Below are positions 8,849-16,247 of a stretch of 36,833 nucleotides of DNA, one piece after another. Both the position numbers and the translations under genes were made by a program. The DNA is from an uncultured Collinsella sp. (lineage in GTDB: Bacteria; Actinomycetota; Coriobacteriia; Coriobacteriales; Coriobacteriaceae). The stretch is from the NCBI GenBank assembly GCA_900762325.1, contig CAAFGG010000047.1:1-36833 (forward strand), in the 5' to 3' direction. Under the pieces are notes generated by a model that worked only from the letters and a program-made list of their open reading frames with translations, made no database searches and was not told the origin of the DNA. Each line of letters starts with the position of its first letter. The first letter of the stretch is position 1.

Positions 8849-10128
8849 TACCGCTCTGCAGCACGATCCAGATGCCCGCGTCCAAACAGCAGCAGCGCCG
8901 CTGGGACCGCCGTCACGACCAAGCCCGCACCAACGAGCGTCTGCTGCACGCCAAACGTCGCCGCCAGCCACGGGGCAATCGCCAGCGGGGCCACGCCAGC
9001 GAACATGTTTCCAAAGCCCATGACCGAGTTGACGCGGCCGAGTTGCTCGAGCGGAGCCGTCGTTTGCACGATGGTGTTGTGGAGTGGGTTGACGACGCCC
9101 CAGGCCACGCCCAGGGCGATCTGGCCGATGAGCGCCACGCCCACGTACGGCGTGCCCACGTAGAGCAGGCTTCCCAGACCCACGGACATAAGCGCCACGA
9201 GCAGCGTTTTGAGGCTGACGAAGCGCGGCGGCATGCGGAGCGCGACCACGGCGCCCAACACCGCGCCCACACCGGATGCCGACGAGAGCCAGCCCATCCA
9301 TTCGACGCCGACGTGCAGGACGTCGCGATAGAAGAACGACTCCAGCGGGTCGAAGGCTCCGTAGCCAAAGTTCGAAAGGAAGATGATGCAGAAGAGCAGG
9401 GCGAGGACGCTGTTGGTGAAGACTGTCTTGATGCTGGTCGCGAAGGTGGCACGGGCGGATGTGCTGGGGTCGGGGCTTTGGGCCGCGCGCTCCCCTTCCT
9501 CCGCCGAATCGTTGTTCGCTTGCCCGGCGATGTGGCCCGCCTGCGGCTTAAACCCCCAGCCGGCGATAAGAGCCAGCAGGGTGAACAACATCATGAGCAC
9601 GAACACCGCGCGCGACGATGCGGCTGCCGCCGCAAAGCCGCCCAGCGTGGGGCCGACGATGATACTCACGTTGGAGAACATGGTGATGGCAGAGTTGATA
9701 TCTTTGAGCTCGACCGGGTCGTCGGTGAGGTAGGCCGGATAGGATGTGGCGATGGGTTGGGCGAACCCCATTACAAAGCCCAAGAGTACCGCGCCGGCAA
9801 GGACCGTCTCGATCGCGTCGCCAAAGGCGATGATCGCCGCGCCGGTTGCCAGCGTGCCGACGATGCTCAGCAGAAAATGGCGGCGCGGGCCCCAGGCGTC
9901 GAGCGCCGCGCCGCCCGCAAAGGATCCCAGGATCACGAAGACGTTCATGAAGAGGACGGCCAGCGATGTCGCGACGACCGAAGCGCCGTCCGCATAGGTG
10001 AGCGTTCCGATAACGCCGATAAAGTAACTGGTCTGGAAGCCGGTGTAGATAAGAAATCGCATCGCCACCAGGCGCTTTGCTTGCGTGGACAGCGATGGTT
10101 GGGATTTTGAGATTAGAGATAGGGACAT
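8848..10128 (-). CDS. Major facilitator superfamily transporter
   Basis: A 426-residue membrane protein with about 12 hydrophobic segments. The start at 10128 has AAGGAG 5 nt upstream. It resembles MFS drug or metabolite exporters of the YfmO/MdfA-like DHA group: N-terminal segment TGFQTSYFIGVIGT, a conserved LDAWGPRRHF loop between segments 2 and 3 (motif A position), and a second half beginning near FATSIKTVF. A charged, low-complexity loop (EEGERAAQSPDPSTS) sits in the middle. Substrate unknown. It is monocistronic; its upstream region has two inverted repeats that may be operator sites. Confidence 0.85.
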   Translation of the reverse strand: MSLSLISKSQPSLSTQAKRLVAMRFLIYTGFQTSYFIGVIGTLTYADGASVVATSLAVLFMNVFVILGSFAGGAALDAWGPRRHFLLSIVGTLATGAAIIAFGDAIETVLAGAVLLGFVMGFAQPIATSYPAYLTDDPVELKDINSAITMFSNVSIIVGPTLGGFAAAAASSRAVFVLMMLFTLLALIAGWGFKPQAGHIAGQANNDSAEEGERAAQSPDPSTSARATFATSIKTVFTNSVLALLFCIIFLSNFGYGAFDPLESFFYRDVLHVGVEWMGWLSSASGVGAVLGAVVALRMPPRFVSLKTLLVALMSVGLGSLLYVGTPYVGVALIGQIALGVAWGVVNPLHNTIVQTTAPLEQLGRVNSVMGFGNMFAGVAPLAIAPWLAATFGVQQTLVGAGLVVTAVPAALLLFGRGHLDRAAER

Positions 10129-10139
10129 GGGCGCTCCTT

Positions 10140-10292
10140 GTTGCATACGAATACGGGCCGCGGGCATTGACCGCCGACCATCGACTCAATCTTTCTGTAT
10201 GCAACGTTAAGGACGCATCGGGCCTCTTCTCTCCGTCTTCGCCAGCACGAACTACTTGGTAGATTTTAAGGCATATCCCAAACATCTACCAA
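10140..10292. promoter_or_regulatory. Inverted repeats upstream of the MFS gene
   Basis: Two separate dyads lie upstream of the MFS start. GTTGCATAC (10140-10148) and GTATGCAAC (10197-10205) are perfect 9-nt inverted copies 48 nt apart. TTGGTAGAT (10256-10264) and ATCTACCAA (10284-10292) are another perfect pair 19 nt apart. They could be operator sites or hairpins. No regulator gene is adjacent. Confidence 0.4.
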
Positions 10293-10300
10293 AGCAAAAA

Positions 10301-10334
10301 CCACCGCAAAGGTGCCTGTGCCCCTTTGCGGTGG
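10301..10334 (-). repeat. Palindromic repeat family A, copy 3, likely terminator
   Basis: Arms CCACCGCAAAGG and CCTTTGCGGTGG around TGCCTGTGCC. On the minus strand it is followed by five T residues, so it can act as an intrinsic terminator for the moa operon, whose last stop is 155 nt upstream. Confidence 0.75.
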
Positions 10335-10383
10335 TGTTAACGTTTGCCCAGATAAAACCTGCCATGTTATGGCGGCGCAGCGA

Positions 10384-10483
10384 GCCGGTTCCAAGTGCCC
10401 CAGGTCACTCCGAAAGAGGAGCGACGCGTACTTTGGTACGCGAGCGACGGCTTGAGGGGCGAGATGGGGTGCTTAGGGCCGGC
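10384..10483. other. Long imperfect hairpin after moaC-mobB
   Basis: A 19-nt arm at 10384-10402 pairs with 10465-10483 with one mismatch and four pairs that are G-U only if the plus strand is the RNA. At the tip, GCGTAC (10426-10431) and GTACGC (10436-10441) close a TTTG loop. No coding potential is evident. It may be a small structured RNA or another palindromic element. Confidence 0.45.
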
Positions 10484-10489
10484 GCAGCG

Positions 10490-11803
10490 TCAAGCCTGAA
10501 GATGGTCTTGGATCAGGTCGCAGATGGCTCGGGCGTCGTTGATGTTGATGGCTCGGGTCGCGAAGCCGGCGTCAAAGGCCTGACGTGCCAGGGCCTCGTT
10601 GCAGGCGAGAGCCAGCGTGCGGCCGTCAACCAGATCGAGCGAGCTCTTACCGCGCAGACGGTCGACGCCAGAGCGCGCAACCACGATATTGTCAAAGCCC
10701 TCAGTCTTGTAGCCCTCGATGATCACCACATCGACGTCGTTGTAGCGCGACAGCAGCTCGCGCGCCGGCATCTCGTCCTCCTCGCGCGTGTCGGCGTACT
10801 CCGCCCAGCGCGTGGCGCAGATGAGGCCCACGTGCTTGGAGCCTGCCTGGTGATGGCGCCAGGTGTCCTTGGCGGGCACGTCGATATCAAAGCCGTGATG
10901 CCCATGGTGTTTGAGCGAACCCACACGCAGGCCACGGCGGGTGAGCTCAGCGATGACCTTCTCGACAAGTGTGGTTTTGCCCGAGTTCTGGTAGCCGATG
11001 AACGCGATCGCGGGGACAGCCGTGGTGAGAGCTGCGGGCGCGGCAGCAACGGGCGCGCTCGCGGGCGCGGCGCCGTCGGCAGCGGCGGCCTCGGCAGCGG
11101 CAGCTTGACGCTCCGCACGGTCCCACACGCCCGAGCGGCCGCCCTCCTTGTGCAGCAGGCGCACGTCGACGATCTCCATGCCGCGGTCGACCGCCTTGCA
11201 CATGTCGTAGATGGTCAAGCACGCGGCACTCGCGCCGGTCAGCGCCTCCATCTCAATGCCGGTCTTGCCCGTCACGCCAGCCGTGACCAGCACATGAAAA
11301 CCGACCTGCCCGTCCGGGCGCGCCGGTGCCCAGCCCTCGGGCACATCCTCAACAGGCGTTCCCGCAGGAGCGATGGGCTCGATATCGCACTTGCTCTTGG
11401 TGATAAGCAGCGGATGGCACATGGGGATGATGTCGCTCGTGCGCTTGATGGCCATGATGCCCGCGACGCGCGCGCAGGCGAGCACGTCGCCCTTCTTGGC
11501 GCGGTCTTGCAGCACCATAGTCTGCGTCTCAGGATGCATGAGGATGGTGCCCTCGGCGATGGCGATGCGGTGCGTCTCGGCCTTGTCGGATACGTCGACC
11601 ATGCGCACCTCGCCCTTGGCGTCCACGTGCGTCAGCTCGTCGCGGCGGGCATCGCGGGCGGGCGGCTCGGCAGCATTGCCCGTGGACGTCGCCGCACCCT
11701 GCGCGGATACCGCAACGGCTTTGGCATTCGCCGTGACGTTATGGGCAGACATCGCGGCCCTGCGAGCGGCCTTGGTGGCATCGGCGTACCTGCTCTTGGC
11801 CAT
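10490..11803 (-). CDS. moaC-mobB: Fused MoaC-MobB molybdenum-cofactor protein
   Basis: A 437-residue fusion. The ATG at 11803 has GGAGG 8 nt upstream and starts 4 nt after the moaA stop, so the two are co-transcribed. Residues about 1-55 are an Ala-rich extension. About 56-226 is MoaC (cyclic pyranopterin monophosphate synthase), with KKGDVLACARVAGI, the MCHPL histidine and TIYDMCKA; a short Pro-rich insertion interrupts it. An Ala/Pro linker (about 230-264) leads to MobB (about 265-437), a GTP-binding partner in adding the guanine nucleotide to molybdopterin, with P-loop GYQNSGKT (270-277) and VVIIEGYKTEG. MoaC works right after MoaA. Joining an early and a late step in one chain is unusual. 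No other Moco gene is in view. Confidence 0.9.
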   Translation of the reverse strand: MAKSRYADATKAARRAAMSAHNVTANAKAVAVSAQGAATSTGNAAEPPARDARRDELTHVDAKGEVRMVDVSDKAETHRIAIAEGTILMHPETQTMVLQDRAKKGDVLACARVAGIMAIKRTSDIIPMCHPLLITKSKCDIEPIAPAGTPVEDVPEGWAPARPDGQVGFHVLVTAGVTGKTGIEMEALTGASAACLTIYDMCKAVDRGMEIVDVRLLHKEGGRSGVWDRAERQAAAAEAAAADGAAPASAPVAAAPAALTTAVPAIAFIGYQNSGKTTLVEKVIAELTRRGLRVGSLKHHGHHGFDIDVPAKDTWRHHQAGSKHVGLICATRWAEYADTREEDEMPARELLSRYNDVDVVIIEGYKTEGFDNIVVARSGVDRLRGKSSLDLVDGRTLALACNEALARQAFDAGFATRAININDARAICDLIQDHLQA

Positions 11804-11807
11804 ATGA

Positions 11808-12863
11808 TCATCCTCCGATTTGGGACATAAATCGTTGCGTGCCCTCAATTATCGCGTGTTCCTGCGGTTTGTGGGACACGGCATCGCGCCAAATCGAAAG
11901 TACCTGCATATCATCACCGCAACGCAGCGCCTCGCGCACCGAAAACTCGGCATCGCTAAACAGGCACGGGCGCACATTGCCGTCGGCCGTCAGGCGCAAA
12001 CGGTTGCAGCTCGCACAAAAATGGTTGGACATGGCGCTGATGAACCCGACCGTGCCCGCCGCACCCGAAAAGCGCCAATAGCGCGCGGGACCGGCACCGG
12101 CGGGGGCGTCGCTCATGTCGAGCGGCTCGAGCTCACCCAGGCCCGCCGCCGTCGCCGCGGTATCGATGCGCGCCCGCAGCTCGTCGCTCGGAATGGTGTC
12201 GCTCGCGTCCCACAGCTCGGGATTGAGCGCAGGCGCATGCGGATCCACGGCGCAATGCGAGCTCGTGCGCTCGTCGCCGATGGGCATGTATTCGATAAAG
12301 CGCAGATGGATGGGGCGGTCGACGGTCAGGCGCGCAAGAGCCGCCACATCCTGGTTGAGCCGGCGCACAACAACGCAGTTGACCTTAACGGGCTCAAAGC
12401 CCCAAGCCAGCGCCGCGTCGATGCCAGCCATGGTCTGCTCGAGCCGGCCCAGACGCGTGATCTTTCCAAACAGCGTAGGGTCGAGCGTATCGAGCGAAAT
12501 GTTGACGCGGTTAAGCCCCGCGTCTTTGAGCTGCGGCGCCAGCTTGGGCAGCAGGGCGCCATTGGTGGTAAGCGAGATGTCCTCGATCTGCGGGATCGCG
12601 CGGATGTCGCGGATAAGCGGGATGATACGACGGCTGACCAGCGGCTCGCCGCCCGTCAGACGCACGCGGCGAATGCCCTCTCCCGCCACCAAGCGCACAA
12701 AGCGGGCGATTTCCTCGGCGCTAAGCAACTCGTCATGCGTGCGCGGTGCTACGCCGTCGGCGGGCATGCAGTAGATGCAGCGGAAATTGCACTTGTCGGT
12801 CACGGCAATACGCAGGTAGTTGATATCGCGGCCAAAACCGTCATGTTGCACGCGCTCGTCCAC
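11808..12863 (-). CDS. moaA: GTP 3',8-cyclase MoaA
   Basis: A 351-residue radical-SAM enzyme that converts GTP to the precursor of cyclic pyranopterin monophosphate, the first step of molybdenum cofactor synthesis. The start codon is GTG, with GGGGAGG 5 nt before it. The SAM cluster motif is CNFRCIYC (Cys25, 29, 32). The second [4Fe-4S] cluster is supplied by CASCNRLRLTADGNVRPC. The chain ends in Gly-Gly, as MoaA needs for activity. It is first in a two-gene operon with moaC-mobB. A TATTAT at 12909-12904 on the minus strand may be the -10 element; I see no Moco riboswitch consensus that I can support. Confidence 0.95.
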   Translation of the reverse strand: MDERVQHDGFGRDINYLRIAVTDKCNFRCIYCMPADGVAPRTHDELLSAEEIARFVRLVAGEGIRRVRLTGGEPLVSRRIIPLIRDIRAIPQIEDISLTTNGALLPKLAPQLKDAGLNRVNISLDTLDPTLFGKITRLGRLEQTMAGIDAALAWGFEPVKVNCVVVRRLNQDVAALARLTVDRPIHLRFIEYMPIGDERTSSHCAVDPHAPALNPELWDASDTIPSDELRARIDTAATAAGLGELEPLDMSDAPAGAGPARYWRFSGAAGTVGFISAMSNHFCASCNRLRLTADGNVRPCLFSDAEFSVREALRCGDDMQVLSIWRDAVSHKPQEHAIIEGTQRFMSQIGG

Positions 12864-12994
12864 GCAATCCTCCCCTCGCGCAGCGATTTATTCTTCGGGA
12901 AACATAATACCCCACAAGAGAATCGTGCCGACACGCGTACGACAGGACAGGCCATTCGAGCAAGAAGGGCTTCCCGAGCCCATCTTCAGCATTC

Positions 12995-13059
12995 AAACCG
13001 TCCCAACATTCGATGTTTTTCCCGATATTGGCAAAAATCGTCAAATGTTGGGACGGTTT
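12995..13059. repeat. 65-nt palindromic repeat family B, copy 2
   Basis: Starts AAACCGTCCCAACATTCGAT and ends with the inverse of its first 12 bases, TGGGACGGTTT preceded by ATGT. The tip is a short loop near CGATATTGG. It lies 37 nt beyond the stop of the nuclease-like gene and upstream of moaA. Confidence 0.85.
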
Positions 13060-13096
13060 AGGTGTTCGCAGAGCTCGAAAGACGAGCTAGACGCCC

Positions 13097-14134
13097 CTAG
13101 AGGCCGCCATTCCAGTGCCGAATCACGAATTCCCGCAGGTCATTCTGCCGTTTCTGAAACACCTCGCTTCGGTCGCATTTGAGACCCATAGCGAGTGCGA
13201 TGGCGTTCATCGCCCGATGCAATTGCAGCTGATGGGCAAACTGAGTCCCGGTGAGGACGATCATCCTAAAGCCCAGCGCGCTCAGCACGGTCATACGCTC
13301 CGCATCCGACGCGCTGCGCTGTTTATCAAGATGGTCCGAGCCGTTGTATTCAATCCCCGTACCGCTCGCAGGCGCATATACGTCGATCTCGAAATACCCG
13401 GCCTTTGCGAGATACTTGAACTCGTTGGGAACATCGACCCGATGGTTGAGCTCGACCCTGGTGTACCCGAGCCCGCCCTGGGAACGCTTCGCGACGACCA
13501 TGATTGCGGTGGCCGTCTCCATGGGCGAACGGGCAGCGTCCTTTACACGCTTGAGCAACGAGGCCGCGCGTTTCACGCCTCGACGCGAAGGATTCTGCTC
13601 GCAAAAAGTACGCAGGTCGGCGACGGCATATCGCTGCGAGGCCTCGACATAATCATCGCTCGACAGATGGTTAAGGTGATACCGAGCACACACTTCAAAT
13701 CCGTACTCAAGCTGCTCGAGCTCGCTCATCCACGAGCCCGCCTGGACAAAGCACATGGCCTCATCAACCACCAGAAGACCCTCTGCCACCTCGATAAGAT
13801 GATCCGAAGGTATGGGCGCCCCAAACACATGGCGTCGGAGACCCGCCGGCCGAGAGCGTTCAAAATCGAAGCTAACCAGCGTATCAATACGGTCGAGTTC
13901 CTCTTGAGGAATACCAAGTGAGACCAGATAGTCGGCGACAATCTCGACCGCTGCAGATATCCTCAATCCCTTGGCATCGAGCCCCAATTTGGGGAGGCTC
14001 GCAGTCGGCTCCACCTCGCCAGCAAATGAGTCTTCGTCGTATAGGCTGCTTGCTCGCGAGAGCGGCTCGGACAGGCGCGCCACGTTGTGGTACAGCCAGG
14101 CAGTCTTATGGGACAGGACGATCGGCAGGTCCAT
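13097..14134 (-). CDS. DUF559/Vsr-like nuclease-fold protein of unknown function
   Basis: 345 residues, start at 14134 with GGAGG 4-5 nt upstream. The N-terminal part begins PIVLSHKTAWLYHN, like the SH-x-(S/T)A-x-x-L-x-x start of actinobacterial DUF559 proteins. The C-terminal part (about 205-345) has the features of a PD-(D/E)xK fold: SPMET with Glu206, EIDVY with Asp251, GIEYNGSDH with Glu262 and His268, then AER and a core strand FRMIVLTG. Catalytic residues look intact, so it may cut or nick nucleic acid. These proteins are common in Coriobacteria and their role is not settled; links to restriction, mobile DNA or toxin-antitoxin (AbiEi-like) roles are guesses. It is bracketed by two copies of the 65-nt family B palindrome. 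Confidence 0.7.
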   Translation of the reverse strand: MDLPIVLSHKTAWLYHNVARLSEPLSRASSLYDEDSFAGEVEPTASLPKLGLDAKGLRISAAVEIVADYLVSLGIPQEELDRIDTLVSFDFERSRPAGLRRHVFGAPIPSDHLIEVAEGLLVVDEAMCFVQAGSWMSELEQLEYGFEVCARYHLNHLSSDDYVEASQRYAVADLRTFCEQNPSRRGVKRAASLLKRVKDAARSPMETATAIMVVAKRSQGGLGYTRVELNHRVDVPNEFKYLAKAGYFEIDVYAPASGTGIEYNGSDHLDKQRSASDAERMTVLSALGFRMIVLTGTQFAHQLQLHRAMNAIALAMGLKCDRSEVFQKRQNDLREFVIRHWNGGL

Positions 14135-14234
14135 GAGCCCTCCAATGGAGTCGGATAACCAACCTTATTCCCCTGCTCACGGATTCGCACACTTCCACGT
14201 ACAAGAAAGCATTCCACCCGTACGAGCGACAGAA

Positions 14235-14299
14235 AAACCGTCCCAAAAATCGATGCTTTTCTTCAATATCGAGAAAAACATCGATTATTGGGACGGTTT
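14235..14299. repeat. 65-nt palindromic repeat family B, copy 3
   Basis: Same length and same ends (AAACCGTCCCAA to TTGGGACGGTTT) as copy 2. The middle differs, but pairing is kept: ATCGATG on the left matches CATCGAT on the right, and CTTTTCT matches GAGAAAA. It lies 100 nt upstream of the nuclease-like gene. Confidence 0.85.
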
Positions 14300-14348
14300 G
14301 GGGCGAGGTGAGAGGTCGGAGGGCCAGAGCAAGCCGCACTCCAACGGG

Positions 14349-16247
14349 TTAATCCAGCTCCTTCAATCCGTGTGCCAGCTGCCAGTATTCCCCGTGCTGG
14401 GCGAGGAGCTCCTCGTGGGTACCGCGTTCAATGATGCGGCCGTGTTCGAGGACCATGATGGCGTCGGCGTCGCGGACCGTGGACAGGCGGTGCGCAATCA
14501 TAAACGTGGTGCGGCCGCGCATGATGCGGTCCATGCCGCGCTCGATGAGCTTTTCGGTGCGCGTGTCGATGGAGCTCGTGGCCTCGTCCAAGATGAGCAC
14601 CGGCGGATCGGCCACGGCCACGCGCGCGATAGCGAGCAGCTGGCGCTGGCCCTGTGACAGGTTGGCACCGTCCGCGGTCACGAGCGTGTCGTAACCTTGC
14701 GGCAAGCGGCGGATAAACGAGTCGGCGCAGGCGGCCTCGGCAGCGGCGCGCACTTCTTCGTCAGTCGCGTCGAGCTTGCCAAAGCGGATGTTCTGCGCAA
14801 TGGTGCCGCTAAACAGGTGCGTGTCCTGCAGCACAATGCCGAGCGACCCGCGCAAGCTGGCCTTGGCGATATGCTTGACGTCGATACCGTCGTACGTGAT
14901 CTCGCCGTCATCGACCTCGTAGAAGCGGTTGATGAGGTTGGTGATGGTCGTCTTTCCGGCGCCCGTCGAGCCAACAAAGGCGATCTTCTGTCCCGGCTTG
15001 GCGAACAGGTTGAGGTCCATGAGCACGCGCGTGCCCGGCACGTAAGAAAAGTCCACGGTATGGAAGCGCACGTCGCCGGCGAGCGGGACCAGACCGGTAA
15101 CAAGCTCGGTACCGTCGGCTGCCACCGCACGCCCCGACTCATCAACGGCGGCCACGTCGTGCAGATGCCCGTACGTGCCCACACCCTGGCCCTCGGGAAT
15201 CTTCCACGCCCACGCCGCGTCTCCCGTCTGCACCAGTTCCACGCGGCCCTCGTCCACCTCGGGCTTAAGGTCCATCGCGGCAAACAGGCGCTCGGCACCG
15301 GCCAGCGCGTTGAGTAAGAAGTTGCCCAGCTGCGTAAACTGGTTGATGGGCATGGCCGCCTGGCGCACAAAGACCAGGTAGCTCGCGAGCGAACCCACGT
15401 CGGCAAGTCCCTTGATGCAGAGCATGCCGCCCGCCACGGCAACGATGGCGTAGTTGACGTAGCCGATCACCACGGTCATGGGCACCATCGAGTTGGCGTA
15501 GGCCTGTGCGGCGCCGCCGGTACGGCGCAGCTCCTGGTTGCGCGTGTCAAAACCAGCAACATTGACCTGCTCGTGGTTAAAGACCTTAATGACCTTTTGG
15601 CCCGAGACCATCTCCTCGACGTATCCGTCCAAGTCGCCGAGCGATGCCTGCTGGGCGGCAAAAAAGCGCTTGGAGCGGGCACCCGAGTAGCGCGCGTACA
15701 GCACAATGGCAACATCGCACGCGAGCGTGATAATCGTGAGCTGCCAGTTAAGAATGATGAGCATGGCTGTGGTGCCGATCACCTGAATGGTCGCCTGAAT
15801 CACGTTGGCAAAGCTATTGTTGAGTGCCTCGGAGACCGTGTCGACGTCGTTGGTGAAGAAACTCATGATGTCGCCCGAGCGCGTACTGTCGAAGTAGCTC
15901 AGCGGCAGCATCTGGATGTGCGCAAACAGGTCGCGGCGGATATCGGAGACCACGCGCTGGGCCGCGCGCACCATAATCTGTGAGTAGCCCAGAGCCGAGA
16001 GCACGCCCGCGGCGTAGATGGCAACGGTAAAGATAACCTGCCTGGCGAGCAGTTCCTCGCCGCCCGTTGCCAAACCGTTGACGATGGGGCGCACCATGTA
16101 GGTACCGGCAAGGCTTGCGATGGCGGCCACAGAGGCAAGCACACCCACTGCGAGCAGCGAGAACTTGGCATGCCCCATGTAGGAGAGCAGGCGGCGAAGC
16201 GTCTGCGCCAGATTGGCGGGACGGGCCTGAGCGGATGTCTTAGGCAT
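14349..16247 (-). CDS. ABC exporter, catalytic (consensus) subunit
   Basis: A 632-residue half-transporter of the MsbA/LmrD type. The start at 16247 has AGGGGGTGA upstream and overlaps the partner gene by 8 nt. Residues about 20-320 form six membrane segments. The ATPase has an unusual acidic insertion (about 335-390) before it, then Walker A GSTGAGKT (426-433), Q-loop VLQDTHLF, signature LSQGQ (530-534), Walker B LILDE with Glu555, and the switch His586 (IAHRLSTV). All catalytic residues are present, so this subunit burns ATP. The partner has a degenerate site, making a heterodimer like TM287/288, BmrCD or LmrCD. Substrate unknown: drugs, lipids or peptides are all possible. Confidence 0.92.
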   Translation of the reverse strand: MPKTSAQARPANLAQTLRRLLSYMGHAKFSLLAVGVLASVAAIASLAGTYMVRPIVNGLATGGEELLARQVIFTVAIYAAGVLSALGYSQIMVRAAQRVVSDIRRDLFAHIQMLPLSYFDSTRSGDIMSFFTNDVDTVSEALNNSFANVIQATIQVIGTTAMLIILNWQLTIITLACDVAIVLYARYSGARSKRFFAAQQASLGDLDGYVEEMVSGQKVIKVFNHEQVNVAGFDTRNQELRRTGGAAQAYANSMVPMTVVIGYVNYAIVAVAGGMLCIKGLADVGSLASYLVFVRQAAMPINQFTQLGNFLLNALAGAERLFAAMDLKPEVDEGRVELVQTGDAAWAWKIPEGQGVGTYGHLHDVAAVDESGRAVAADGTELVTGLVPLAGDVRFHTVDFSYVPGTRVLMDLNLFAKPGQKIAFVGSTGAGKTTITNLINRFYEVDDGEITYDGIDVKHIAKASLRGSLGIVLQDTHLFSGTIAQNIRFGKLDATDEEVRAAAEAACADSFIRRLPQGYDTLVTADGANLSQGQRQLLAIARVAVADPPVLILDEATSSIDTRTEKLIERGMDRIMRGRTTFMIAHRLSTVRDADAIMVLEHGRIIERGTHEELLAQHGEYWQLAHGLKELD

